DNA from: Alphaproteobacteria bacterium
GTDB taxonomy: Bacteria > Pseudomonadota > Alphaproteobacteria > UBA828
DNA: 64,000 bases
Assembly: GCA_022820945.1 (NCBI GenBank)
Contig: JAJEEP010000007.1
Span: 27,659-91,658, forward strand
Direction of reading: 5' to 3'
The notes beneath the pieces are model-generated. The model saw only the letters and a program-made list of their open reading frames with translations, was not told where the DNA came from and did not search any database. The position numbers and the translations under genes were made by a program. Shown in pieces: positions 1 to 10,645 of this stretch (position 1 is the stretch's first letter; every line of letters starts with the position of its first letter).

Positions 1-153
1 TCCGACAACGTGATCCTGGTGGAGGACTGGGACACCCACGAGCAATACGAGAAGTATCTGGCCTGGCAGCGGGAGAGAGGCGTCAGCGACCGGCTCAAGC
101 AGGCCCTCGCCGAGCCGCCCAGCATCCGTCATTTCGACGTGACCGACGCCTGA
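1..153 (+). CDS. C-terminal fragment of a small protein resembling an antibiotic-biosynthesis-monooxygenase (ABM)/quinol monooxygenase domain; 5' end outside the window
   Basis: Open frame from base 1: SDNVILVEDWDTHEQYEKYLAWQRERGVSDRLKQALAEPPSIRHFDVTDA*, typical of ABM-domain C-termini. Confidence 0.6.
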   Translation, partial: SDNVILVEDWDTHEQYEKYLAWQRERGVSDRLKQALAEPPSIRHFDVTDA

Positions 154-179
154 GCCGCGATGGGGGCGGAGGTATCGAC

Positions 180-473
180 ATGACCCGATTGGAGCCGGTT
201 CACCCGGGCGAGGTGTTGAAGCACGACTTCATGGAGCCATTCGGGCTGTCGGCGACGGCGCTTGCGAAGGCCATCGGCGTGACGCCGGCGCGGATCAACG
301 AAATCGTGCGCGGTCGCCGCGGCATCACGGCCGAGACGGCGTTGCGGTTGGCGCGCTACTTCAACACCGATGCCCGGAGCTGGATGAATCTCCAACACCG
401 CTACGAGCTGGATATCGCCGAGCGGGCGAACTCCGACGCCTTGCGCGCGATTCGTCCGCGCGACGTGGCGTGA
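180..473 (+). CDS. HigA-family (XRE/HTH) addiction-module antitoxin-like regulator
   Basis: MTRLEPVHPGEVLKHDFMEPFGLSATALAKAIGVTPARINEIVRGRRGITAETALRLARYF matches the HigA/VapI HTH pattern (HPGE.L...P.G.S...LA..I.V...RI..I..G.R.IT..TALRLA..F). Confidence 0.9.
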   Translation: MTRLEPVHPGEVLKHDFMEPFGLSATALAKAIGVTPARINEIVRGRRGITAETALRLARYFNTDARSWMNLQHRYELDIAERANSDALRAIRPRDVA

Positions 474-504
474 GGAGAAGAAACCCGCCCGATTCCGAGT
501 CCCG

Positions 505-969
505 TTACGCCTCGGCCCAGCCGTCCTTGTGGGCGCAGAACGTCTTCACGTCGAAGGTCGTGTGGTCGAAGAGCCAGCGGCCGTCGCGCTTCACCAGCCG
601 GTCGTCGTAGGTCGCGAAGATCCAGCGCGCCTCGTCCTTGCCCTCGTCGTTCAGCGCCGTGCACGGCATGAGCAGCCACCACTGGCCGCGCGCGGTGTCT
701 CCGTCCACGTCGATGATCTCGTTCAGCGCCAGGTGCGCGGCGAAGCTGATCTGCTTGCCCACCTCCCGCACCATGTTGCCGAAGGCCTCGGCGCCCTCCT
801 GCCGGCCGAAGGCTTCGCCGCCGTCCCAGACCGCATCGGGGGTCATCAGCGTCACGATGCCGTCCGCGTCATAGCCCGCGTCGGCGTAGGACATGTAGCG
901 ATACTTGAGCCGGCGGATCGCCGCGATGTCCTCGAGCCGCTGGACGCGCTCTTCCAGAGTCCCGCTCAT
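505..969 (-). CDS. NTF2/SnoaL-like family protein (paralog of the upstream gene)
   Basis: MSGTLEERVQRLEDIAAIRRLKYRYMSYADAGYDADGIVTLMTPDAVWDGGEAFGR...HLALNEIIDVDGDTARGQWWLLMP; start overlaps the preceding gene. Confidence 0.85.
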   Translation of the reverse strand: MSGTLEERVQRLEDIAAIRRLKYRYMSYADAGYDADGIVTLMTPDAVWDGGEAFGRQEGAEAFGNMVREVGKQISFAAHLALNEIIDVDGDTARGQWWLLMPCTALNDEGKDEARWIFATYDDRLVKRDGRWLFDHTTFDVKTFCAHKDGWAEA

Positions 970-1433
970 TCTGCGTCCACCCAGCCGTCCTTGTGCGGCT
1001 TTATGAAATGGATGTCCACGGCAAGGCTCTCGTACAGCCAGGTGCCGTCGCGCCGCACGTAGCGGTCGTCGTACTGGCCGAGCAGCCAGACCGCCGTCTT
1101 CACGCCCTCCATCACGATGGTCGCGGGCATGATGATCCACCACTGCCCGCGCGCGCTGTCACCGTCCACGTCGATGATCTCGTTCATCACCAGGTGCCCG
1201 GCGAAGACGATCTGCGACGAGACCCGGGTGAAGTGGGCGTGGATCTCCTCCCGGCCCTGGTAGCGGCCGAAGTCGTCGCCGCCATCCCAGATCCCGTCTT
1301 CGACGAACTGCGCGGCGATGCCGTCCGCGTCGTAGCCGTCGTCGCAATAGGCGCAGTACTGATGCTTCAGCCGCTTGATCGCCTCGATCGATTCGAGCGT
1401 TTCGACGCGGCGTTCGAGGTCGCTTGCCGCCAT
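966..1433 (-). CDS. NTF2/SnoaL-like family protein
   Basis: MAASDLERRVETLESIEAIKRLKHQYCAYCDDGYDADGIAAQFVEDGIWDGGDDFGR...HLVMNEIIDVDGDSARGQWWIIMP. Confidence 0.85.
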   Translation of the reverse strand: MAASDLERRVETLESIEAIKRLKHQYCAYCDDGYDADGIAAQFVEDGIWDGGDDFGRYQGREEIHAHFTRVSSQIVFAGHLVMNEIIDVDGDSARGQWWIIMPATIVMEGVKTAVWLLGQYDDRYVRRDGTWLYESLAVDIHFIKPHKDGWVDAE

Positions 1434-1524
1434 GACTGTCTCCCTCTTTTCCCTACGCGCACCGTTATCCGGCGCGGATTGCGGGGCCGGCGGCTGCACC
1501 CGCCGGCCCCTGCTCACGCTTGCA

Positions 1525-2712
1525 CTAGTTCTTGAGAATGACCTCTTTCGGAATCGGGCCCGCGGTCACGTAGCCCGCCATCCGGGGCTGGCCCTCGTCG
1601 GTGCAGATGATGGCGTAGCGGGCCTTGTCCTGGATATGCAGCCGGTCGGAGAAGCTGCGCGGGCCCATCAGCGTGGGCTCGTCCGTGAACTTCTCCATCT
1701 CGGCCGTGACCGCCGCCGAATCCACCGTGCCCGCGCTCTCGACCGCCTTGGCCCAGAGGTCCATCAGCACGTAGCCCGCGATGGGGAGCGAGGTGGCGGT
1801 CGGCTCGCCTTCCTTGGCCTCCAGCTTCTTGAAGAACGCCTCGACCTCCTCATCGACGCCGCCGTAGAGCGAGCTGAACGCGGCCGCGCAGAAGTTGCTA
1901 AGGTTCGGCACGGCGTCGAGCCAGTAGTGGCCGTCCATCGCGACGCCCGAGACGATCAGCGTCTCGATGCCCGACGCCCGCATCTGCTTGATGGCGGACG
2001 CGGCGCCCGGCACGTAGGAGCAGACCGCGATTACGTCAGGCTTGGTGTCGAGCGCCTTGATGCGGTCGATCTGGCCCTGGATCGACGGGTCGTTGTTCTG
2101 GAACACGTCGAGGCCCAGCATCGTGGTGCCTTCCAGCCGAGGCCAGGCCCACTTGAAGCCGGCGCAGACCGACTTGTTATACTCGATGGTGTCGTCGCGC
2201 AGCAGGTAGGCCGTGCGCGCGCCGCGATTATCGTAGGCGTAGGTGGCGATGGAGGCGCCGTCGAGATGCGCCGCCTGGCCGCCGGTGAAGGCGAACGGGC
2301 CGATGCCCTCGATGCCCGCCTTGGCATCGCCCGCGCAGAGGAAGAGCGAGATGAGGCCCGCGTTCTGCGCCGCGTTGGCGGCGGGCGCGCCCATGTCGAA
2401 GTCGCAGTCGACGAAGACCACGCTCGCGCCGTCGTCGATGACGATCTGGCCCGCCTTGACGCCCTCCTCGCGCTCGGACTTCGAGTCCGCCTGCGCGATC
2501 GTGAGCTGCTTGCCGAGCAGCCCGCCGGCGGCGTTGATCTCCTCGAGCCTGATCTGCGCCGCGAGCGTCGCGGGGCCGGTGTAGGCCGCCTGCCAGCCGC
2601 TGGTCGAGACGGCGAAGCCCACCACGATCTCGTGGTCGTCCGCCTGCACGGCGGTTGCTCCGCCGGCGACGAGTGCGCCGGCCATGACGGCGCCCACCAT
2701 ACGTTTCAACAT
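1525..2712 (-). CDS. ABC transporter substrate-binding protein, branched-chain amino acid (LivJ/periplasmic binding protein) type
   Basis: N-terminal signal peptide MLKRMVGAVMAGALVAGGATAVQA followed by IVVGFAVSTSGWQAAYTGPATLAAQIRLEEINAAGGLLGKQLTIAQADSKS. Confidence 0.9.
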   Translation of the reverse strand: MLKRMVGAVMAGALVAGGATAVQADDHEIVVGFAVSTSGWQAAYTGPATLAAQIRLEEINAAGGLLGKQLTIAQADSKSEREEGVKAGQIVIDDGASVVFVDCDFDMGAPAANAAQNAGLISLFLCAGDAKAGIEGIGPFAFTGGQAAHLDGASIATYAYDNRGARTAYLLRDDTIEYNKSVCAGFKWAWPRLEGTTMLGLDVFQNNDPSIQGQIDRIKALDTKPDVIAVCSYVPGAASAIKQMRASGIETLIVSGVAMDGHYWLDAVPNLSNFCAAAFSSLYGGVDEEVEAFFKKLEAKEGEPTATSLPIAGYVLMDLWAKAVESAGTVDSAAVTAEMEKFTDEPTLMGPRSFSDRLHIQDKARYAIICTDEGQPRMAGYVTAGPIPKEVILKN

Positions 2713-2935
2713 CGACGATCTCCCTCTGGTCGGTCGTTTGATTTGTCGCGACGGCCCAAGGTAGGGCCACCGGCACGGCGCATCAACCGCACACCGAAAC
2801 GCGTTCTAACTTGGCGGCGCGGAGTGCGGTGGGAATTCCGGCTCGAAAGGCAAAGGGTTTGCTCAATCCATCCGATATGCTATACCCTTTATGATATATT
2901 GCTACCATCATCATCCTTCGGGGCAGATTCCTACC

Positions 2936-3658
2936 ATGAAGTTTGGAATCCCATCTTGGTGGATGGCGGCTTCCGGCGCATTACTTGTCGGCTTGTCAGC
3001 GGCACTCGACCCAGTGATACTTTGGCACATTAACGAAGAAATTCAAGTGACAACTGACGAAATAGAGGAACTGGAGTCTAATAGACAGCTCTATATGGAC
3101 GAGAAAGAACGAATGGATGAAAGGGTAGTAAGAGCCACACAACTCTTGACTACGGCTTACCAACAGGACGATACGCTAAAGCAATTGGCTCTCACAAGAG
3201 CCTCAGAGGATGCTGCAGCTGTGATCTTTGGCTCCCTTGGGATCTTCAATTTGATTGGTAACAATCCTGTGGATCTAGAATCATGTTACTTGAACACTCC
3301 AGACACAGAAGAGCTATCTGCATTATTACAGGCGGTAGGAGTTGATGAATACTCTTGTTTTGAATGGTATGCTGCTCTCCAAGCTGGAGATGCAGATGCA
3401 TTTGCCGCTGTGGCCAAATTCCGGAATGGTTTGATTGGCGTGATGAGCGCAGGCATCGGGCAATTAAACGAGAGAATACTGCAGAAGAAGAGCAATATAG
3501 CTGAATTGCGAAGTAGCAGGAACATTTGGCAGGGTGTGGAGATTTTCGTTGCATTGCTAGGGCTTCTAATGCTGGTGCTGAAGGACGTGCCCATTTGGAA
3601 GCGCAAGAATCCTCCACAAACTAAAGGAGGTGAAACGGGACAAGGGGAGAACGGGTAA
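2936..3658 (+). CDS. Hypothetical membrane protein with N- and C-terminal hydrophobic helices and a predicted coiled-coil middle (ORF can extend to 2891)
   Basis: MKFGIPSWWMAASGALLVGLSAALDPVILW ... EEIEELESNRQLYMDEKERMDERVV ... VEIFVALLGLLMLVLKDVPIWKRKN; long ORF in a locally AT-richer segment. Confidence 0.65.
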   Translation: MKFGIPSWWMAASGALLVGLSAALDPVILWHINEEIQVTTDEIEELESNRQLYMDEKERMDERVVRATQLLTTAYQQDDTLKQLALTRASEDAAAVIFGSLGIFNLIGNNPVDLESCYLNTPDTEELSALLQAVGVDEYSCFEWYAALQAGDADAFAAVAKFRNGLIGVMSAGIGQLNERILQKKSNIAELRSSRNIWQGVEIFVALLGLLMLVLKDVPIWKRKNPPQTKGGETGQGENG

Positions 3659-4045
3659 GCTTATCGGGATGTTGGCGAAATGTTGCGGATTGAGAAACGC
3701 AAGCGGAATGTGGAGGAATAATCCCGAGGTTGTCGCCGCGACCGTCAAGGAACCGCGGTGCGGACGGCCTACTTTATCTTGGCCGATCCATAGTACAATG
3801 TGCGGCAAGACATGATCGGCCTTCGGCGATATCAGACTGCCGGTGAAGAAGAAATCTATTCTATAGGCTTGATGACCTAATCGTTGAAAGTGTAGGGACT
3901 TGTCTTCGGTGGCATATGGAGAATCTTTGGGAACTGCACCAGAAAGAGGCTGCAGCATAAACCTTCTACCCAAGGATGTCGTCCAAGCCACGCTGGACGG
4001 GTAGAATTCGCTACCACTATAGGTGGTCTGAGGCCGAATTTAACG

Positions 4046-5880
4046 CTATTGGTCGAGCGTGGCGGCCTTGCCCGGCTCCTCCCACCACGCATCGAGAACG
4101 GTGCCATAGACCGGTATCGCTTCGGGCCGGCCGAACTTGCTCCAATAGGCGTAGCGGTCGTCGTTCAGGTGGTAGAGGGGGACCATGTAGTGCCCCCACA
4201 GCAGCACCCGGTCCATGGCGCGAATGGTATCGACGAAGTCCTCGCGCTCCCGCGCCTGGGTCATGCGGGCGACGAGTTCGTCGACGACCGGATCCTTGAT
4301 TCCCGGATAGTTGCGCGTCCCTTCCTCATCGGCGGCGGCGACGCCCCAGTAGAACGCCTGTTCGTTCCCCGGCGAAAGCGACATGCCCCAGCGATAGACG
4401 ATGACGTCGAAGTCGTAGACGTTGCGCCGGTACTGGTACTGCGCCGTGTCCACGGTGCGCACTTTCGCCTCGACGCCGAGCCGCTTGAGGTTGCGCGCGT
4501 AGGCGAGCCCGATCTTCTCGTTGCCCGGATTCACCAGCAGGATCTCGAAGGCGAGGGGCAGGCCGTCCGCGGCGCGCTGCAGAGTCCCGTCCTGCACCTC
4601 CCATCCCGCCTTCGCCAGCAGGCGCCTCGCCGCCGCGAGGTTCTTGCGCAGGCCTCCGTCCACGGCAGGTGCATGGTAGGCGGTATCGAACACCTCGTGC
4701 GGGAGGCTATCGCGGTGGGGTTCCAGCAAGGCCAACTCGCCGCCTTCCGGCAGGCCGCGCGAGCCCAGCTCCGAGTTGTCGAAGATGCTGTTGGTCCGCA
4801 CGTAGGCGCCCTGCAGCAGCGCCCGGTTGACCCACTCGAAGTCGAAGCCGAGCGAGAGCGCGTAGCGCACCGCGCGATCCTCGAACATCGGCCGCCGCGT
4901 GTTGAAGACCATCGCGAACATGCCGGAGGGCCGCCCGTGGGGCAGCTGCTCGATGGTAACGCGGCCGTCTTCCACCGCCGGAAAGTCGTACCCGGTCGCC
5001 CACCGCGTCGCCGAGCGTTCCAGGCGCAGGTCGTATTCGCCCGCGCGGAAGGCCTCCATCATCACCTCGTCGTCGCGGTAGTAGTCGTAGCTGATGCGGT
5101 CGAAGTTATGCTGCCCGCGGTTGATCGGCAGATCCCGCCCCCAGTAGTCGGGATCGCGGCGGTAGACGATGCCGCGGCCGGCATCGACGTTCTCGATCGT
5201 GTAGGGACCGCTGCCGAGCGGCGGCGTGAGCGTCGTCTCGTCGAACGTGACCGACGTGTAGTAGGCCTTCGAGACGATCGGCATGAGGCCCAGGATCAGC
5301 GGCAGCTCGCGGTCCGGCGTCTCGGTGTCGAAGACGAAGCGCACCGAGCGCGCGTCGGGCCGCTCGATCGTCCGCACCTTGTTGTAATAGAGCCGGTGGT
5401 TGGGGCGGCCCTGCTCCTTCAGCGTCTCCCACGAGAAGAGCACGTCGTCCACGGTGACCGGGCTGCCGTCGTGGAAGCGCGCCTCCGGCCTCAAGGTGAA
5501 GGCGATGGACGAGCGGTCGTCGGGCACGTCGATCGATTCGGCGATCAGCCCGTAGAGGGAAAAAGGCTCGTCCCAGGTGCGCTTGAGCAGGCTCTCGAAG
5601 ACGTGGTGCCGTCCCTGCGCCACCACGCCCTTGATGATGAAGGGGTTGAGATTGTCGAAGGTGCCCGTGACGGCGCGGCGAAGCTCGCCGCCCTTGGGCG
5701 CGTCCGGGTTGACGTAGTCGAGGTGTTGAATGTCGGGACCGTACTTCGGCGCCCCGTGCATGGCGATCCCGTGGGTGGGCGACGCCAGGGACGGCGCGCC
5801 CGCCAATGCGAGCGCAACCAGCGCCGCCACAGGCAACAGCCACCGGGCCACCGCCCGGAGCCCAGATTCGCCTTCGGCCA

Positions 5881-5881
<1 letters not shown>
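4046..5881 (-). CDS. Extracellular solute-binding protein, peptide/YejA-like (SBP family 5)
   Basis: Signal peptide, then HGIAMHGAPKYGPDIQHLDYVNPDAPKGGELRRAVTGTFDNLNPFIIKG...VFESLLKRTWDEPFSLYGLIAESI, a YejA-type sequence. Confidence 0.9.
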
Positions 5882-6990
<1,109 letters not shown>

Positions 6991-7108
6991 CGCCCCCTCC
7001 TCATGTCGATTCGGCAGTACGATTTAATGTCTCACCGGGTATGGGCACGGGCAAGGGGTCGGCCCGACAGTTTGCATGCCGGCGGGATATACGCCGGAAG
7101 TCACGGGC

Positions 7109-8779
7109 TCAGCGCTGCCGGGTCTCCCAGTCGGGGTGGACCCAGGGCACGTCGTTGGCCGGCGGCAGCGGCTCGCGGCCCAGGATGTGGTCCGATGCCT
7201 TCTCGCCCACCATGATGGAAGGCGCGTTGAGGTTGCCGTTGGTGATGTGCGGGAAGATCGAGCTGTCCGCCACGCGCAGCCCGTCCACCCCGATCACGCG
7301 GCAGGCGGGGTCGACCACCGCGCTTGCATCGTCTTCGGCGCCCATGCGGCAGGTGCCGCAGGGGTGGTAGGCGCTCTCTACGGCGCCCTTCACGAATTCG
7401 TCGATATCTTCGTCGCTCTGCACCTTCGCGCCCGGCGCGATTTCGTCCCCGGTGTAATCGGCAAGCGCGGGCTGGGAGAGGATCTCCCGCGTCAGCCGGA
7501 TGCAGGCCCGGAAGGTCTGCCAGTCCTCCTCGTGGGACATGTAGTTGAAGAGGATCGAGGGCGCCGCCGCCGGCTCGGACGACGCGAGCCGCACCCGGCC
7601 CCGCGACTTCGAGCGCATCGGCCCCACGTGGGTCTGGAAGCCGTGGCCCTCGGCGGCTGCCTTGCCGTCGTAGCGCACCGCGAAGGGCAGGAAGTGGTAC
7701 TGGATGTTCGGGTACTTCACGCCGGCGCGGGAGCGGATGAAGCCGCAGGATTCGAAGTGATTGCTGGCGCCAAGCCCGTTCCTGAACATGAGCCAGCGCG
7801 CGCCGATCACCGCCTTGGAGAACAGGTTCCAGTGGCGATAGAGCGTGATCGGCTGCCGGCACTTCACTTGCAGGTAGATCTCCAGGTGGTCCTGCAGGTT
7901 GGCGCCGACGCCGGGCCGGTCGGCCACGACCTCGATACCGTGCTCCCGCAGGTGCTCCGCCGGGCCGATGCCGGAGAGCATGAGCAGCTTCGGCGAGTTG
8001 ATCGAGGAGGCCGCGAGGATGACCTCGGCGTTGGCGCGCGCCCGGCGGATCGTGCCGCCGGTCTCGTACTCGACGCCGACCGCGCGCTTGCCCTCCATCA
8101 CCACGCGGCGAACGTGAGCACGCGAGCGGAGCGCCAGGTTGCGGCGCTGCAGCGCGGGCTTGAGATAGGCGTTGGCGGCTGACCAGCGGCGGCCGCGCCA
8201 CACGGTCATCTCCATGGCGCCGAACCCTTCCTGGCGCTCGCCGTTGTAGTCGGCAGTCATCGCGTAGCCGGCCTGCTCGCCCGCCTCGACGAAGCTCCGA
8301 TAAAGCGGGTTCTCCATCGGCCCGCGGGTGACGTGGAGCGGGCCGTCGGTTCCACGCCATCCGGCCTGGCCGCCGTGCGCGTGCTCCATGCGCCGGTAGT
8401 AGGGCAGCACGTGGCGATAGCCCCAGCCCGCCGCGCCCAGCTCCTCCCAGGTGTCGAAGTCGCAGGCGTTTCCACGCACGTAGACCATGCCGTTGATGGA
8501 AGACGACCCGCCGATCACCTTGCCGCGCGGCGTCGCGAGCCGCCGCCCGCCGAGGTGCGGTTCGGGTTCGGAGACGAAGCCCCAATCGTAGCGCGGCATG
8601 TTCATGGGGTAGGAGAGGGCGGCCGGCATCTGGATCAGCGGGCCGGCATCGGTCCCGCCGTGCTCCAGCACCAGCACGCTGTTGCGCCCGTCTTCGGAGA
8701 GCCGCGCGGCAAGCACGCAGCCGGCGGAGCCGGACCCAACGATCACATAGTCGAACTCGTCGTCGAAGCGGACGGTCAT
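7109..8779 (-). CDS. betA: Choline dehydrogenase (GMC oxidoreductase)
   Basis: [22 protein letters not shown]...[30 protein letters not shown]...[10 protein letters not shown]; located next to betI and choXWV. Confidence 0.92.
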   Translation of the reverse strand: MTVRFDDEFDYVIVGSGSAGCVLAARLSEDGRNSVLVLEHGGTDAGPLIQMPAALSYPMNMPRYDWGFVSEPEPHLGGRRLATPRGKVIGGSSSINGMVYVRGNACDFDTWEELGAAGWGYRHVLPYYRRMEHAHGGQAGWRGTDGPLHVTRGPMENPLYRSFVEAGEQAGYAMTADYNGERQEGFGAMEMTVWRGRRWSAANAYLKPALQRRNLALRSRAHVRRVVMEGKRAVGVEYETGGTIRRARANAEVILAASSINSPKLLMLSGIGPAEHLREHGIEVVADRPGVGANLQDHLEIYLQVKCRQPITLYRHWNLFSKAVIGARWLMFRNGLGASNHFESCGFIRSRAGVKYPNIQYHFLPFAVRYDGKAAAEGHGFQTHVGPMRSKSRGRVRLASSEPAAAPSILFNYMSHEEDWQTFRACIRLTREILSQPALADYTGDEIAPGAKVQSDEDIDEFVKGAVESAYHPCGTCRMGAEDDASAVVDPACRVIGVDGLRVADSSIFPHITNGNLNAPSIMVGEKASDHILGREPLPPANDVPWVHPDWETRQR

Positions 8780-8828
8780 CTAACTGCAGTTGTCGCGATC
8801 ACGCGCCCGCCGCCGCTCGATTGCGAGC

Positions 8829-8915
8829 ACCGGGCCGAAGGCCCGGACGGCGCGACCGCGCCGCGCGCGTAGCGCGGAGCCAAGCGAACGGAGTGAGCGC
8901 CCGGCGCCTGAGGGA
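8829..8915. repeat. Dispersed intergenic multi-hairpin repeat, copy 1
   Basis: accgggccgaaggcccggacggcgcgaccgcgccgcgcgcgtagcgcg-gagccaagcgaacggagtgagcgcccggcgcctgaggga; aligns nearly end to end with 36694-36785. Confidence 0.85.
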
Positions 8916-8917
8916 CA

Positions 8918-9499
8918 TCAAAAGGGCTCGAGCTGGCTGTCGATGTGCGCCTCCATGATCGCCATCGCGCTCTCGCCGTGGGGCTCCGTGTCACCGAGAA
9001 CGCGGCGGAGCCACAGCCCGTCGATCATGGCGGCGGTGGATTCGGCGGCGATTTCCGCCGTTTCCCGCGTCGGCAGCTGCCGGTATTCGTGACGCAGGTT
9101 GCTGATCAGCCGGCGTTGGTAGATGAGCAGCAAGCGGCGCACCTCGGGCTCCGTAAGGGCCTGCACGTAGAAGGTGAGCCAGGCGGAGATCACCTCGGGC
9201 TGGAGCTGCTCGTCGCAGAAGCTGCCGTCCATGATCGCGGATAGCCGCTCGCGCGGGGTCTTGGCTTCGCGCAGACGCTCCCTGATGCCGGCGCCGAATT
9301 CGATCAGCAGGTGGCGCATGGTGGCGATGATGAGCGCGCCCTTGGAGCCGAAGTAGTGGTGGACCAGCCCCTGGGAGAGGCCGGCTTCCCGCGCGACGTC
9401 GCCGGTGGTCAGGTCGACGAACCCCCGGTCGTGAATGCTCCTGATCGCGGCCTCGACGAAGGCGCGCCGGCGCACGGTCGCCATTCCGGTCTTTGGCAT
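8918..9499 (-). CDS. betI: TetR-family transcriptional repressor BetI
   Basis: MATVRRRAFVEAAIRSIHDRGFVDLTTGDVAREAGLSQGLVHHYFGSKGALIIATMRHLL: BetI HTH; adjacent to betA. Confidence 0.92.
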   Translation of the reverse strand: MPKTGMATVRRRAFVEAAIRSIHDRGFVDLTTGDVAREAGLSQGLVHHYFGSKGALIIATMRHLLIEFGAGIRERLREAKTPRERLSAIMDGSFCDEQLQPEVISAWLTFYVQALTEPEVRRLLLIYQRRLISNLRHEYRQLPTRETAEIAAESTAAMIDGLWLRRVLGDTEPHGESAMAIMEAHIDSQLEPF

Positions 9500-9528
9500 C
9501 GGCCACTCCTGTACTCCGGGCCATTATA

Positions 9529-9548
9529 TTGGTTGGTTGACCAATCAA
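9529..9548. promoter_or_regulatory. Probable BetI operator (imperfect palindrome) between betI and choX
   Basis: TTGGTTGGTTGACCAATCAA matches its own reverse complement at 16/20 positions; lies in the 99-bp betI/choX divergent spacer. Confidence 0.7.
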
Positions 9549-9598
9549 CAAAAGATTGCGAGAGTCGCCACCACATAGCGAGCGTGAGGGAGGGTTCA

Positions 9599-10549
9599 AT
9601 GCATATTCGGATGAAATCCGCAATCGCCGCCGTCGCCATGGGCGCCGCGGTCATGGCGGGCAATGCCTATGCCGACGACGCTGCCACCTGCAGTGAGGTG
9701 GAATTCTCTGATGTCGGCTGGAGCTGCATCACGGCGACCACCGCCGTGGCCACCACCGTTCTCGAGGGGCTCGGCTATGAGCCGAAGGCGACCGTGCTTT
9801 CGGTGCCGGTGACCTTCGCCAGCCTTTCCAACGGCGATATCGACGCCTTTCTCGGGCTCTGGCTGCCGACCCAGCAGAGCATGATCGACCCCTACTTCAA
9901 CGACGGCACCGTCGAGAACGTGGGCGTCAATCTCGAGGGCGCCAAGTACACCCTCGCCGTGCCCACCTATGTCTTCGACGCCGGGGTCAAGAGCTTCGGC
10001 GACATCGCTGCCCATGCCGACAAGTTCGACAGCAAGTTCTACGGCATCGAGCCCGGCAACGACGGCAACATGATCATCCAGGGCATGATCGACGACAACG
10101 CCTTCGGCCTCGCCGGCTTCGAGGTCGTGGAATCGAGCGAGCAGGGCATGCTCTCTCAGGTCGAGGCCGCGGTCAGGAGCGACGAGTGGATCGTCTTCCT
10201 CGGCTGGGAGCCGCATCCCATGAACCGCCGCTTCGACATGAGCTATCTCGATGGCGGCGACGACTACTTCGGCGCCAACTTCGGCGGCGCCACGGTCTAC
10301 ACGCTGGCCCACGCCGGCTATACCGAGGCCTGCCCCAACGTCGGCGCACTGTTGAAGAACATGCGCTTCTCGTTGGCGCTTGAGAACGAGATGATGGGCT
10401 ATATGCTCGACGACGGGATGGACCCGCAGGCGGCCGCCCGGAAGCTCGTCGAGATGCACCCCGAGCTGGTCGACGAGTGGCTCGCGGGCGTGACCACGCT
10501 AGACGGTCAGGATGGCGCGGCAGCCGTGAAGGCCCATCTCGGCATGTAG
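9599..10549 (+). CDS. choX: Choline/betaine ABC transporter substrate-binding protein
   Basis: Signal peptide + CSEVEFSDVGWSCITATTAVATTVLEGLGYEPKATVLSVPVTFASLSNGDIDAFLGLWLPTQQSMIDPYF; OpuAC/ChoX-type, followed by permease and ATPase genes. Confidence 0.92.
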   Translation: MHIRMKSAIAAVAMGAAVMAGNAYADDAATCSEVEFSDVGWSCITATTAVATTVLEGLGYEPKATVLSVPVTFASLSNGDIDAFLGLWLPTQQSMIDPYFNDGTVENVGVNLEGAKYTLAVPTYVFDAGVKSFGDIAAHADKFDSKFYGIEPGNDGNMIIQGMIDDNAFGLAGFEVVESSEQGMLSQVEAAVRSDEWIVFLGWEPHPMNRRFDMSYLDGGDDYFGANFGGATVYTLAHAGYTEACPNVGALLKNMRFSLALENEMMGYMLDDGMDPQAAARKLVEMHPELVDEWLAGVTTLDGQDGAAAVKAHLGM

Positions 10550-10645
10550 CGACCGATTACGCGGGCGGTCCGACGGGCCGAATCTGCGGGCGGTCGGTGC
10601 TGAGAGGCGCCGGCCGCCTGTCCCGTCCGGTCGGGGAGGGGCGTC

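Noticed and set aside
3566-3991. 141-aa minus-strand ORF in the AT-richer islet
   Set aside because: Overlaps the end of the supported plus-strand gene and shows no recognisable domain or ribosome-binding site.
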